Assembly: GCA_947629605.1 (NCBI GenBank)
Contig: CANREK010000017.1
Span: forward strand, 1-12,994
DNA from: an uncultured Clostridia bacterium
GTDB taxonomy: Bacteria > Bacillota > Clostridia > Christensenellales > Borkfalkiaceae
DNA length: 12,994 bases
Direction of reading: 5' to 3'
In this document: positions 1-7,475 of the stretch, one piece after another
Position numbering within the stretch: position 1 is the stretch's first letter
Layout: the number at the start of each line of letters is the position of its first letter
The notes under the pieces: generated by a model
Databases searched by the model: none
Seen by the model: the letters and a program-made list of their open reading frames with translations, nothing else
What the model was told of the DNA's origin: nothing
Program-made: the position numbers and the translations under genes

Positions 1-25
1 TCCTTCGACTACGCTCAGGATGACG
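1..25 (-). repeat. Dispersed intergenic repeat, copy 1 (CATCCTGAGCG family)
   Basis: Read on the minus strand this is CGTCATCCTGAGCG followed by TAGTCGAAGGA, and it runs into the left edge. Related segments occur at 4478, 4542, 4684 (minus), 8688 and 8807, all outside genes. Short CATYCTGAGCGNAGYCGAAGGA elements are familiar as dispersed intergenic repeats in many bacterial genomes. The remaining bases up to the ligA stop (26-78) contain no convincing terminator: the 10-base palindrome GCCGCGCGGC has no loop and no following T run. Confidence 0.7.
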
Positions 26-78
26 CGCGGGTCGGCTTCCGTTTCGCCGCGCGGCAAGCAAAGAAATGTTCGAAAAAT

Positions 79-2016
79 TCATTCCAGCATCTTCAAAAAC
101 TCTTCCTCGCCGAGGATGGGAATGCCGAGCTTTTGCGCCTTGGCGAGCTTACTGCCCGCTTTCTCGCCCGCGATGACGAGGGTCGTCGCATTTGTGACCG
201 AGCTCGCCGCGATGCCGCCCCGCGCCTCGATGAGTTTCTGTGCCTCGGTGCGGGAGTATGTGGTCAGGCTCCCCGTGAGCACGACGGTCTGCCCCGCAAA
301 CGCCCCCTCGGCGGTGCGCTGAACGTTCTGTATCTCGATGCCCGCCGCCATGAGCCGTGCAAGTTCCTCACGGTTCTCCTCGTCGGCAAAATAGGCGAGA
401 ATGCCCCGCGCCGTCACTTCGCCGATGTTTTCGAGGGCGACGAGTTCGTCATAGGTGAGCGCGGCGATGCGGTCGAGACTGCCGAAGGCGGCGAGGTCCC
501 GCGCGGCGACGCGGCCGATCTGCCCGATGCCGAGCGCGTACAAAAACCGTTCGAGGGTGATGTGTTTGCTCTTCTCGATGGCGGAAAGGAGATTGCCGAT
601 CTTCTTCTCCTTGAATCCTTCAAGCCCAAAAAAGCTCTCCTCGGTGAGGGCATAAAAATCGGAAAAGCGTCTCAAATTCCGCTTATTGTAGAGCAGTTGA
701 ATGGTGGCCTCGCTCATGCCCTCGATGTCGGCGGCATTCTTCGTGCAATAGTGGGTGAGCTTTTGAACGACGCGCGGCGGGCATGCCCTGTTGGGGCAGA
801 AGAGATTGGCCCCGATCTCCTCGATGGCACTGCCGCAGTAGGGGCAGACAGACGGTTTTTCTACGGGGAGGGTCTCGGACATGGTATCGTCAAATGCGCC
901 CAAGATCTCGGGGATGACCTCGTTGGAGCGGCGGATGAGCACCTTCGCCCCGACACGGACATGCTTCCTCGTAATGTCTCCGAAATTGTTGAGCGTGGCC
1001 CTCCGCACCGTCGCGCCGGCGAGCTCCACGGGGTCGACTTTTGCAAGCGGCGTCAGTTTTCCCGTGCGGCCGATCTGCCAAAGGATCTCCCGCACGACCG
1101 TCTCGGCCTCTTCGGCCTCGAACTTATAGGCCATGGCCCAGCGGGGGAATTTGTCGGTGTAGCCCATCTCCTCGCGCACGGCGGCCTCGTTGACCTTGAT
1201 GACGGCGCCGTCCGTGAGATAGTCGATCTTGCGGCGCTCCACCTCGATCTCGTCGACGGCATCCTGCACCTCTTCGAGCGTCTTGCAGACCTTGAAAAAG
1301 GGATAGGTCTTGAATCCCTCCCGCTTCAAAAATTCCATGGCCCCGACCTGCGAGGCAAGCGGCGCTTCGCTCATATAGTTGATGTCGTAGAAGAGGATCT
1401 CCACGCCGCGCTCGGCCGTCATCTTGGGGTCTAAATTCCGCACGGCGCCCGCCGCCGCGTTGCGGGCATTCTTTAAGGCGTCCTCGTGTTCGCGGTTGTA
1501 TTTTTCGAGCACGGAGAGACGGATGACCGCCTCGCCCCGCACTTCGAGCGTGCCCTTGTAGCCGATTTTGAGGGGAAAACTGCGGATGGTGAGCACCTGC
1601 GCCGTGACGTCCTCCCCCTCGATGCCGTTGCCGCGCGTCGACGCACGCACAAAGGCGCCGTTTTCGTAGGTGAGGCAGACGGTGAGGCCGTCATACTTGT
1701 ATTCCACGGTGAAGTCGGCGTTCTCGTCGGTCTTTCTGACGCGGGTGATGAAGGCGGCAAGTTCGTCCTCGGTGACGGCCTTGTCCAAGGAATACAGCCG
1801 CGCGATGTGAGTGTGACGTTCGAATCCCTTGACGGGTTCCCCGCCCACCCGCCGCGTCGGGGAATCGGGCTCAACGACGCCCGTCTCCCGCTCGATCTCT
1901 TTGAGTTCGTCATAGAGTTTATCGTACTCCCTGTCCGAGTGCGTGGGCGCGTCGAGAACGTAGTATTCATACGCCCAGCGGTTCAACGTGTCGATGAGAT
2001 AGCGCTGTCTGTCCAT
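79..2016 (-). CDS. ligA: NAD-dependent DNA ligase LigA
   Basis: This 645-residue protein seals nicks in duplex DNA using NAD+, completing Okazaki fragment joining and repair in the cytoplasm. Visible features in order: the NAD-binding Ia segment (YYVLDAPTHSDREYDKL, about 19-34); adenylation motif KYDG with the nucleotidyl lysine at about 107; ASTRGNG and GEDVT (about 125-137); LEVRGE (157-162); DGAVIKVN (269-276); the OB-fold stretch after IGRTGKLTP; a Cys4 zinc finger (C391, C394, C407, C412); helix-hairpin-helix repeats (about 460-560); and a C-terminal BRCT domain (about 571-645). The open frame extends 195 codons further upstream inside pcrA, but family alignment and a GGAGGAGAAT ribosome site set the start at 2016. 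That site lies in the last codons of pcrA, whose stop is one base away, suggesting translational coupling. The usual PMLSLDNA segment reads RLYSLDKA here, a mild divergence. Length is slightly below the common 665-675. Confidence 0.97.
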   Translation of the reverse strand: MDRQRYLIDTLNRWAYEYYVLDAPTHSDREYDKLYDELKEIERETGVVEPDSPTRRVGGEPVKGFERHTHIARLYSLDKAVTEDELAAFITRVRKTDENADFTVEYKYDGLTVCLTYENGAFVRASTRGNGIEGEDVTAQVLTIRSFPLKIGYKGTLEVRGEAVIRLSVLEKYNREHEDALKNARNAAAGAVRNLDPKMTAERGVEILFYDINYMSEAPLASQVGAMEFLKREGFKTYPFFKVCKTLEEVQDAVDEIEVERRKIDYLTDGAVIKVNEAAVREEMGYTDKFPRWAMAYKFEAEEAETVVREILWQIGRTGKLTPLAKVDPVELAGATVRRATLNNFGDITRKHVRVGAKVLIRRSNEVIPEILGAFDDTMSETLPVEKPSVCPYCGSAIEEIGANLFCPNRACPPRVVQKLTHYCTKNAADIEGMSEATIQLLYNKRNLRRFSDFYALTEESFFGLEGFKEKKIGNLLSAIEKSKHITLERFLYALGIGQIGRVAARDLAAFGSLDRIAALTYDELVALENIGEVTARGILAYFADEENREELARLMAAGIEIQNVQRTAEGAFAGQTVVLTGSLTTYSRTEAQKLIEARGGIAASSVTNATTLVIAGEKAGSKLAKAQKLGIPILGEEEFLKMLE

Positions 2017-2017
2017 G

Positions 2018-4372
2018 TCAATTCTCCTCCAAAACTTCGAGGGGCGCAAACGCCGCCGCAAGTTCCTTGTTCCCCGCCGCCGCAAAGCGCACGGTGATGA
2101 ATAGATTTCTGCCCTCGCCGCGCATGGAGATGACCTCTCCCGTGCCGAAACGGGCATGCCGTACGAGCGTTCCCACATGGAAACGCGAGGTGTCTTTGAG
2201 TTGCTGTTGGGGTTGCGGAATGACGGAGACGGGCCGCTTGTTCTTCTTTCCCGTGCCGAAGGTGTAGCCCTCGGGCTCGCGGTAGGTCCCCACCCGCTTG
2301 GGTGCGGTAGTGCCGAAGTCCCCCCTGCGGCCGTTCCCACGGCTGCCGTAGCCGTCGTCGTCCCCGCCGTAGCGATTGCCGTAGCGGTTGCCGTAGCCGT
2401 ACCCTCTCCATCCGTATGTATCGTCCTCGCCCGTGTAGTCCCCCGAATACCGCACATAGGTGCGCGTTGCGGGAAGAGACAAGAGGCCGCCCAGCTCCTC
2501 GACGAAGCGGGAGCGCACGGTGGGTTCCCTGCGGCCGTAGAGGTAGCGGGACTTGGAGCGCGTGAGGTAGAGCATCTTCTTGGCGCGCGTAATGGCGACA
2601 TACATGAGCCGCCGTTCCTCTTCGAGCCCGTTCGCCTCGTCGACGGCGCGGGAGGTCGGCATGATATTCTCTTCGAGCCCGACCAAAAAGACGGTGTCGA
2701 ATTCCAATCCCTTGACGGCGTGGATGGTCGCGATCGTCACATAGTCGCCGTCGTCCATCTCGTCGGTGTCCGAATAGAGGGTGATCTGTTGGAGATAGTC
2801 GGAGAGCGACGCCTCGCCGTTCGTGCGCACATAATCGTCGACATTGCTCTGAAATTCGTCGATATTGGCGCGTTTTGTGACCGATTCGTCGGAGTTGTCG
2901 GCGTACTGTTCGCGCATCTGCGACGTCTCGATGAGTTCCTTGGTGAGGTCGGCGACGTTGAGGTCCTGCGAGGCGATGACGAGCCCCTTGATGAACTTGG
3001 CAAAGGCTTTGAGCTTCTCCTTCACCCCCGAGGAGAGGGCAAGGAATTCGCAGTCGGTAACGGCGTCGTAGAGAGAGACGTCCTCTCTTTGGGCGTAGTC
3101 TTGCAGTGTCTGAATGGTCTTGTCGCCGATGCCCCGCCGCGGCACGTTGATGATGCGGACCAGCGCTTCGTCGTCATAGGGATTGGAGATGAGGCGAAGA
3201 TAGGCCAAGATGTCCTTGATCTCCTTGCGTTCAAAGAACTTGAACCCTCCGAACACCTTGTAGTTGATGCCGTATTTGGTGAATTCCTGCTCGTAGGCGC
3301 GGGTGAGGGCGTTGATGCGCATGAGCACGGCAAAGTCGGAGAGCTTCTTGCCGTTTTTGGCCGCCTCGGTGATGATGCGGGCGGCGTAGAGCGCTTCGCC
3401 GAGCTCCTCGTCGGCCTCGTAGTAGACGGGCTTGTCCCCCTCGCCCGCGGCCGTCCAGAGCTCTTTCCCCTTGCGCATGTTGTTGTGGGAAATGGAGGCG
3501 TTCGCAAGCGCCAAAATGGAGCTCGTGGAGCGATAATTCCGCTGCAATTTATAGACCTTGGCGGCGGGAAAACTGCGTTCAAAGTGCAATATGTTCTCGA
3601 TTTTTGCCCCGCGCCAGCCATAGATGGACTGGTCGTCGTCGCCGACGACGAAGAGATTGCCGTGCACGGAGGCAAGCAGTTTGATGATGTTGAACTGCAC
3701 TTCGTTGGTGTCCTGAAATTCATCCACATGGATGTAGCGGAACTTCCCTGCAAGGTACTCCCGCGCCTCGGCGTCGCTCGCAAGCAGGGAGAGCGCCTCC
3801 GTCAGAAGGTCGTCGAAGTCGAGGGCGTTGTTCTGCCTCAGATGCACCTCGTAGCGTGCATAGACCTTGGAGGCGGCCTCGATATTTCGCTCATAAGTGT
3901 ACTTTTTTCGGTATTCGTCGGGTTTGAGACCGAGCATTTTGGCGTTGGTGATGTGCCAGCGCACGGACTTCAAGAGCCCGTCGTCGTCGGAGTAGCCGCA
4001 CTCGCGGAAGGCCTGTTTGACGACGGCGTTGCGCTCCTGTTCCGAATAGATGGAAAAATTTTCGTTGAGACCCCGTTTTGCGGCATACATCCGCAAAATT
4101 TTGACGCACATGGAGTGAATGGTGCACACCCACATGCTTTGGGTGTCGGTATAGCGTTCAAGCCGCTCGCGCATTTCACGGGCGGCCTTGTTGGTGAAGG
4201 TGATGGCGAGGATGTTCGAAGGCGAGACGCCCTGCTCCTCAACGAGATGTGCGATACGGGCGGTGAGCACCCGCGTCTTTCCGCTTCCCGCACCCGCAAG
4301 CACGAGCACCGCGCCCTCGGTATCATAGACGGGAAGTTTCTGTTCGTCATTCAACTCTTGTAACTCTTCCAT
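2018..4372 (-). CDS. pcrA: ATP-dependent 3'-5' DNA helicase PcrA (UvrD/Rep family)
   Basis: A 784-residue superfamily 1 helicase that unwinds DNA in repair, rolling-circle replication and removal of RecA or stalled polymerase. Motifs seen: Walker A GAGSGKT (27-33), motif Ia ITFTNKAAREM (57-67), motif II DEFQDT (217-222), motif III GDDDQSIYGWRGA (244-256), NYRS (279-282), motif V HAVKGLEF (about 550-557) and motif VI YVAITRAKK (about 587-595). The C-terminus (about 733-784) has the Tudor-like PcrA ending (VGTLVRHARFGTGEV and AFAPLEVLEEN). Between the motor and this domain lies an unusual Tyr/Gly/Arg/Asp-rich linker (653-688). The start matches the conserved family N-terminus (LNDEQ just before the Walker A strand), yet there is no Shine-Dalgarno sequence: the bases before ATG are CTTCTCCGT, directly preceded by a TATAAT box. 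It heads the pcrA-ligA operon, an arrangement typical of Firmicutes. Confidence 0.97.
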   Translation of the reverse strand: MEELQELNDEQKLPVYDTEGAVLVLAGAGSGKTRVLTARIAHLVEEQGVSPSNILAITFTNKAAREMRERLERYTDTQSMWVCTIHSMCVKILRMYAAKRGLNENFSIYSEQERNAVVKQAFRECGYSDDDGLLKSVRWHITNAKMLGLKPDEYRKKYTYERNIEAASKVYARYEVHLRQNNALDFDDLLTEALSLLASDAEAREYLAGKFRYIHVDEFQDTNEVQFNIIKLLASVHGNLFVVGDDDQSIYGWRGAKIENILHFERSFPAAKVYKLQRNYRSTSSILALANASISHNNMRKGKELWTAAGEGDKPVYYEADEELGEALYAARIITEAAKNGKKLSDFAVLMRINALTRAYEQEFTKYGINYKVFGGFKFFERKEIKDILAYLRLISNPYDDEALVRIINVPRRGIGDKTIQTLQDYAQREDVSLYDAVTDCEFLALSSGVKEKLKAFAKFIKGLVIASQDLNVADLTKELIETSQMREQYADNSDESVTKRANIDEFQSNVDDYVRTNGEASLSDYLQQITLYSDTDEMDDGDYVTIATIHAVKGLEFDTVFLVGLEENIMPTSRAVDEANGLEEERRLMYVAITRAKKMLYLTRSKSRYLYGRREPTVRSRFVEELGGLLSLPATRTYVRYSGDYTGEDDTYGWRGYGYGNRYGNRYGGDDDGYGSRGNGRRGDFGTTAPKRVGTYREPEGYTFGTGKKNKRPVSVIPQPQQQLKDTSRFHVGTLVRHARFGTGEVISMRGEGRNLFITVRFAAAGNKELAAAFAPLEVLEEN

Positions 4373-4381
4373 ACGGAGAAG

Positions 4382-4410
4382 ATTATATCAAATCGCAAGA
4401 AAAAACGCAA
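4382..4410 (-). promoter_or_regulatory. Promoter of pcrA-ligA, abutting the start codon
   Basis: On the minus strand: weak -35 TTGCGT (4405-4410), 17-base spacer, perfect -10 TATAAT (4382-4387) with an extended TGA immediately before it. Only nine bases separate TATAAT from the pcrA ATG, so initiation at the usual distance falls within 0-3 bases of the start codon. The -35 lies inside the palindrome AAACGC-AA-GCGTTT (4403-4416), a possible operator. Confidence 0.7.
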
Positions 4411-4451
4411 GCGTTTGACCACCTGTCGCACGCATGTGACCGACGGCAGAA

Positions 4452-4473
4452 AGCGCACGGCGCACCGTGCGCT
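4452..4473. repeat. Perfect 9-bp intergenic hairpin
   Basis: AGCGCACGG and CCGTGCGCT flank a four-base CGCA loop. No T run follows on either strand, so it is not an obvious terminator. It stands upstream of the pcrA promoter and next to repeat copy 2. Confidence 0.6.
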
Positions 4474-4477
4474 CATG

Positions 4478-4527
4478 CTGACCCTGAGCGCAGCCGAAGG
4501 GGAAGCATCCCGGCAAACCTACGGAAG
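4478..4527 (+). repeat. Dispersed intergenic repeat, copy 2
   Basis: CCTGAGCGCAGC-C-GAAGG followed by ATCCCGGCAAACCTACGG. The same two blocks in the same order occur at 8807-8850 (CCTGAGCGCAGCGAAGG, ATCCCAGCAAACCTACGG), with a short insertion here between them. It lies in the 315-base gene-free stretch between pcrA and the 130-residue gene. Confidence 0.75.
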
Positions 4528-4541
4528 CACAATGTCGCCCC

Positions 4542-4684
4542 GCGTCATTCTGAGCCACGGGGCTCATAGAGAGTACGGGGGCAATTCCGAAGAATCTCGC
4601 GGGGCGATGTTCACAATGGTGCGGCGAGATGCTTCGGACATTCTCTCGTAGACTGCGTTCCTACTCCGCGGCTCAGCATGACGC
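4542..4684. repeat. Imperfect inverted repeat, two ~60-base arms
   Basis: The left arm (4542-4600) begins GCGTCATTCTGAGCCACGG and ends CCGAAGAATCTCGC. The reverse complement of the right arm (4624-4684) begins GCGTCATGCTGAGCCGCGG and ends CCGAAGCATCTCGC. The outer ~19 and inner ~15 bases match closely and the middle of the arms is diverged. About 23 bases separate the arms. The arm ends belong to the same CATNCTGAGC family as the other dispersed copies, so this is two copies in inverted orientation or one MITE-like palindromic element. No ORF is credible here. Confidence 0.75.
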
Positions 4685-4705
4685 CGTACGGTGGTGACTC
4701 ACCCC

Positions 4706-5098
4706 CTACTTCTTCCCCCGCAGTTCGAACTCATACTCCTTTTTGAACCGTTCCAAGGCGCGGAGGTACTTTTCGGACAACTCCAAGGTGTACCGCTGCC
4801 GCTCGGAATAGCCGAGAGAGTTGTAATATTCCACATCGGTGAGACGGCCGATGGCATCCGACACCTCGCCCTCTTTGAGGAGCAGATCTCTGACCTTTAA
4901 GTAGAATTCGTCGGGCGTATCTCCCTTGATGGTCTCGCCGACTTTCTCCTGAAAGTAACGCTCCATCCTGCTTTCGCTCATGCCCATATTCCGTGCTTTT
5001 TCGCGCTTTGAGTCGAGCTCCTCCTCACACTTCTGCCAGAATCCTTTCTTCATGCGCTGTTTTGCCTCTTTTGCAAGCATTTTGAGTGTTTTCTCCAT
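4706..5098 (-). CDS. Small highly charged helical protein of unknown function
   Basis: 130 residues, very rich in Lys, Glu and Arg, with no signal peptide, membrane segment or cysteine cluster. The sequence looks helical throughout: a basic N-terminal helix (MEKTLKMLAKEAKQRMKKG), a middle part containing DTPDEFYLKVRDLL (about 60-73), a segment YYNSLGYSERQRYTLELSEKY (about 91-111), and a basic tail. I do not recognise a family. An AGCGAGG ribosome site lies six bases before the ATG. It follows rpsU on the same strand with a hairpin terminator between them, so it is probably expressed by partial readthrough of rpsU transcription. It is not the YqeY protein often found after rpsU. Existence as a gene is well supported by length, codon pattern and the ribosome site. 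Confidence 0.75.
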   Translation of the reverse strand: MEKTLKMLAKEAKQRMKKGFWQKCEEELDSKREKARNMGMSESRMERYFQEKVGETIKGDTPDEFYLKVRDLLLKEGEVSDAIGRLTDVEYYNSLGYSERQRYTLELSEKYLRALERFKKEYEFELRGKK

Positions 5099-5127
5099 AC
5101 AGGGCCTCGCTTTTTCGACAAATTCCG

Positions 5128-5156
5128 CAAAATAAAATCCGCAATTTCTTGCGGAT
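5128..5156 (-). terminator. Intrinsic terminator/attenuator after rpsU
   Basis: On the minus strand an 8-bp stem (ATCCGCAA / TTGCGGAT, 5137-5156) closed by a GAAA tetraloop is followed by TTTATTTT. It lies six bases after the rpsU stop and 30 bases before the next start codon. Confidence 0.75.
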
Positions 5157-5161
5157 CTTCC

Positions 5162-5338
5162 TTAGTTTCTGCTTCTCTTTCTCGCTGCTTCCGACTTCTT
5201 TCTCTTCTTGACGGAAGGCTTTTCGTAAAACTCCTTCTTGCGAAGGTCTCCGATAATGCCGTCGCGCGAGCACTTTCTCTTGAAACGCCGAAGCGCACTT
5301 TCGAGATTTTCATTCTCTCCGACTTTGATCGTGGACAT
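5162..5338 (-). CDS. rpsU: 30S ribosomal protein S21
   Basis: 58 residues: MSTIKVGENENLESALRRF, then KRKCSRDGIIGDLRKKEFYEKPS and a Lys/Arg tail, the standard S21 pattern. S21 binds the 30S platform near the 3' end of 16S rRNA and assists initiation. The frame could be extended nine codons upstream, but an AAGGAGG site nine bases before the ATG at 5338 and the conserved N-terminus (MSTIKV) fix this start. It has its own consensus promoter and a terminator directly after its stop codon. Confidence 0.97.
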   Translation of the reverse strand: MSTIKVGENENLESALRRFKRKCSRDGIIGDLRKKEFYEKPSVKKRKKSEAARKRSRN

Positions 5339-5380
5339 ATCCTCTACCCTCCTTCGCCGCAGCACTTAGTCAACATGGCC

Positions 5381-5409
5381 ATTATAGCATTTCCTTTTGC
5401 GCTTGTCAA
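5381..5409 (-). promoter_or_regulatory. Perfect consensus promoter of rpsU
   Basis: Minus strand TTGACA (5404-5409), 17-base spacer, TATAAT (5381-5386), with TGC just before the -10 (extended -10). This gives a leader of about 36 bases that contains the AAGGAGG ribosome site. The -35 starts only 28 bases after the stop codon of the araM-like gene, and no terminator is visible between them. Confidence 0.92.
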
Positions 5410-5436
5410 TTTTTTTCTGCCCACATTTTGGAATTT

Positions 5437-6564
5437 TTAATAAAACCTTTCCACAATTTCGTCGGCGGCCCGTTCCATGAACCCATAGGTGCAGTAGAGG
5501 GTGAGAATGGTGAAGCGGTCGCGGATGCGGTAGGCCTCAAAGAGCATCCGCCGCACCGTCTCCCTTTCGATGCCGAGTTCGGAGAACTTTACGGGGCAGT
5601 CCAAGGAACGCAAGATGCGCTCGGTCTCCTCGACGGAGGGCAGCTTTTCCGCCTCCTCCAAGACGTACTCACACCCCGAAAAATGCGACATATGTTGCAA
5701 ATTATGGTAGAGATAGAGGGATACGAGAGTACCCAGCCCCACCTTGATGCCGTGCAGGGGAATGGGCTGCTTCCGCCGCAAAAAGTCCATTTCGAGGAAG
5801 TGGGACATGTGATGTTCGGCCCCCGAGGCAGGGCGGGAATTTCCCGCAAGCACCATGGCATAGCCCGACACAAGCAGGGCGTCCATGAGCGCCCCGACGC
5901 CCGCTTCTCCCCCGTCCCGGAGGGCGGAAAGGGACAGTTCACACCGCCGCACGGCCTCCTGCATGAGGGATGCCGCCGCCTCGTTGTACGTCTCCCCCGT
6001 GAGGTGCGCCGAGATGCGCCAATCGGTGAGGCAGCAATTCTTTGCGAGAATGTCCCCCACCCCCGCGCCGCGCATGATCTTGGGGGAAGCGGCAAGAATT
6101 TGGGCATCCATGAGCACGTCGGAGGCGACCTGTGCGTTCTTTGTGACCTTCCTGCCGCCTATGATGAGCGGCGTCACGCCCGAGGTGAACCCGTCCATCG
6201 ACGGCGCCGTTGCAAAGACCCCTGAGGGCTTTTTCGTGCAATAACCTGCATATTTTGCGATATCGTTGAGCGTCCCCGCGCCGCACGCGAGAAGATAGTC
6301 GTGCGGTTTTGCCCGCAAAATCGCGGCCTCGACGGTCCCCTCGTCGGCCACGGGCTCGCGGAGAGGATAGACGAGTTCTTAGATCTTACAGCCCGCCTCT
6401 TTCAGCCTGCGGAGCAGGGGCTCTGCGAGCGGGCGAGTGTTGAGATCGGCGATGACAAGCACGCTTTTTTCGCACATATGTTGCAAAAAATAGGGAAATT
6501 GCCCCGCAGTGCCCCATTCCGCATTGACGCCGAATTGCCTCGACAGTTCCGTGATGTCTCTCAT
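5437..6564 (-). pseudogene. araM: AraM/EgsA-type glycerol-1-phosphate dehydrogenase, interrupted by in-frame TAA
   Basis: Members of this family reduce dihydroxyacetone phosphate to sn-glycerol-1-phosphate with NAD(P)H and a divalent metal. The frame opens at the ATG at 6564, which overlaps the regulator stop (ATGA). It runs 61 codons (ending RRLKEAGCKI), meets TAA at 6379-6381, then continues in the same frame (ELVYPLREP...) to the stop at 5437, about 375 codons in all, close to the usual length. After the stop codon all signature elements remain: GAGTLNDIAKY for nucleotide binding, FATAPSMDGFTSG, AGVGDILAK with the metal-ligand Asp, GAEHHMSHF with a ligand His, and LHGIKVGLGT with the last ligand His. 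The lost part would hold the first Rossmann strand (SVLVIADLN). A GTG at 6351 could begin a 304-residue fragment but has no ribosome site. It may be a fresh pseudogene or a sequence error. Confidence 0.85.
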
Positions 6565-7469
6565 GCGTAGATGAACTCCGTGACGATGCCCTCGTCGTAG
6601 TCGCCGAACCCCTTGCCGAAGAGGGTAAACCCGCCCCTGTTTTCGGCGTTTTCGGGCACATAGATGCGAAATTTTATCTGTGATTCGGGTTTCAGCGCGA
6701 GGCTTTTGAGCGACACGTCGGAGGCGCGGATGCCGCAGATGTACGTCCCCTCCTGCCCGATCGCGATCGTGACTTTTTTGCCGTACTGCCCCAAATTTCC
6801 GTACCACCACGGCGGATTGCATGTGCCCGTGCGGTCGTTGTATTCCCCCTTGCTCACATAGACGCCGAGGTCGACGCCGTTCAGGGAAAAGTGGATGTCG
6901 CTGGGGAAGTAGGCGGCGTACCCGGGCGCCTCGGAGGCGATTTCAAGCGAAAACCGCAGCTCTTTGGGCGTTTCGGCCGTGAGATAGTTGGGAACGAGGT
7001 ATTCCACATACCCCCACCCGAGCCACAGGATGCCCGCCTTGACGCGTTCGGGGAAGGAGAACGCGGCGGGGTCGTCGAACCCGCCGATGATGTGCTCCGC
7101 CGTCGCGATGCCGCACGTCTTGTGGACCTCGTAGCCGATGTAGTGGCCGATGTCGAGCTCGGCGGATTCCACCCTGCCCTCGGCCTGAGGCTGCGGCTGA
7201 AAGTCGACGATGACCTTATCCGTCGCGAGACAGCAGATCTTTTGGGTGCCCCGAACGCCCGAGGAAGTGGAGATCTCAATGAGCCCCGCGGCGTGGAGTT
7301 TTTTGATGTGCGCCGTGATCGCGCCGTTGGAGACGTTGAACCGCTTGGCAAAGTAGGCGAGGTTGAGCTCCCCGTGCGTCAACAGCTCTTCGAGGATGCC
7401 GAGGCGCACGTCGGAGTCGAGCGCTTCGTACAATAGTTTACCTTGACGGAAATCTTTTAGATAAATCAT
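6561..7469 (-). CDS. ArsR-like winged-helix regulator with C-terminal beta-rich domain
   Basis: 302 residues. The N-terminus (about 17-80) is a winged helix: LDSDVRLGILEELL, then the helix-turn-helix LAYFAKRFNVSNGAITAHIKKLHAAGLIEI, then a basic wing. The remainder (about 105-302) is a soluble domain rich in beta strands and aromatic/Gly motifs, including CNPPWWYGNLGQYG (about 217-230) and GGFTLFGKGFGDYDEGI (about 279-295). Similar two-part ArsR-like proteins occur in Firmicutes near carbohydrate genes; the effector is unknown, so a sugar or polyol-phosphate signal is inference. Its stop overlaps the start of the araM-like gene (ATGA), so the two are translationally coupled and the regulator probably controls that gene and itself. 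A 10-bp inverted repeat centred on its own -35 box is a good operator candidate. The only ATG near the N-terminus is 7469, which sits exactly at the predicted transcription start. Confidence 0.85.
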   Translation of the reverse strand: MIYLKDFRQGKLLYEALDSDVRLGILEELLTHGELNLAYFAKRFNVSNGAITAHIKKLHAAGLIEISTSSGVRGTQKICCLATDKVIVDFQPQPQAEGRVESAELDIGHYIGYEVHKTCGIATAEHIIGGFDDPAAFSFPERVKAGILWLGWGYVEYLVPNYLTAETPKELRFSLEIASEAPGYAAYFPSDIHFSLNGVDLGVYVSKGEYNDRTGTCNPPWWYGNLGQYGKKVTIAIGQEGTYICGIRASDVSLKSLALKPESQIKFRIYVPENAENRGGFTLFGKGFGDYDEGIVTEFIYA

Positions 7470-7475
7470 ACGTCT

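Noticed and set aside
2017..2601. The ligA frame is open for a further 195 codons upstream.
   Set aside because: This stretch lies inside pcrA, gives a low-complexity translation with no ligase features, and the family start with a strong ribosome site is at 2016.
133..4363. Long plus-strand open frames opposite ligA and pcrA (433 and 735 codons).
   Set aside because: They are antisense shadows caused by high third-position GC. The translations are repetitive in Val, Gly, Asp and Leu without domains, while the minus strand encodes clear LigA and PcrA.
6379..6381. Stop-codon recoding (Sec, Pyl or altered code) in araM.
   Set aside because: The codon is TAA, used as a normal terminator by rpsU and pdxK here; selenocysteine and pyrrolysine use TGA and TAG.
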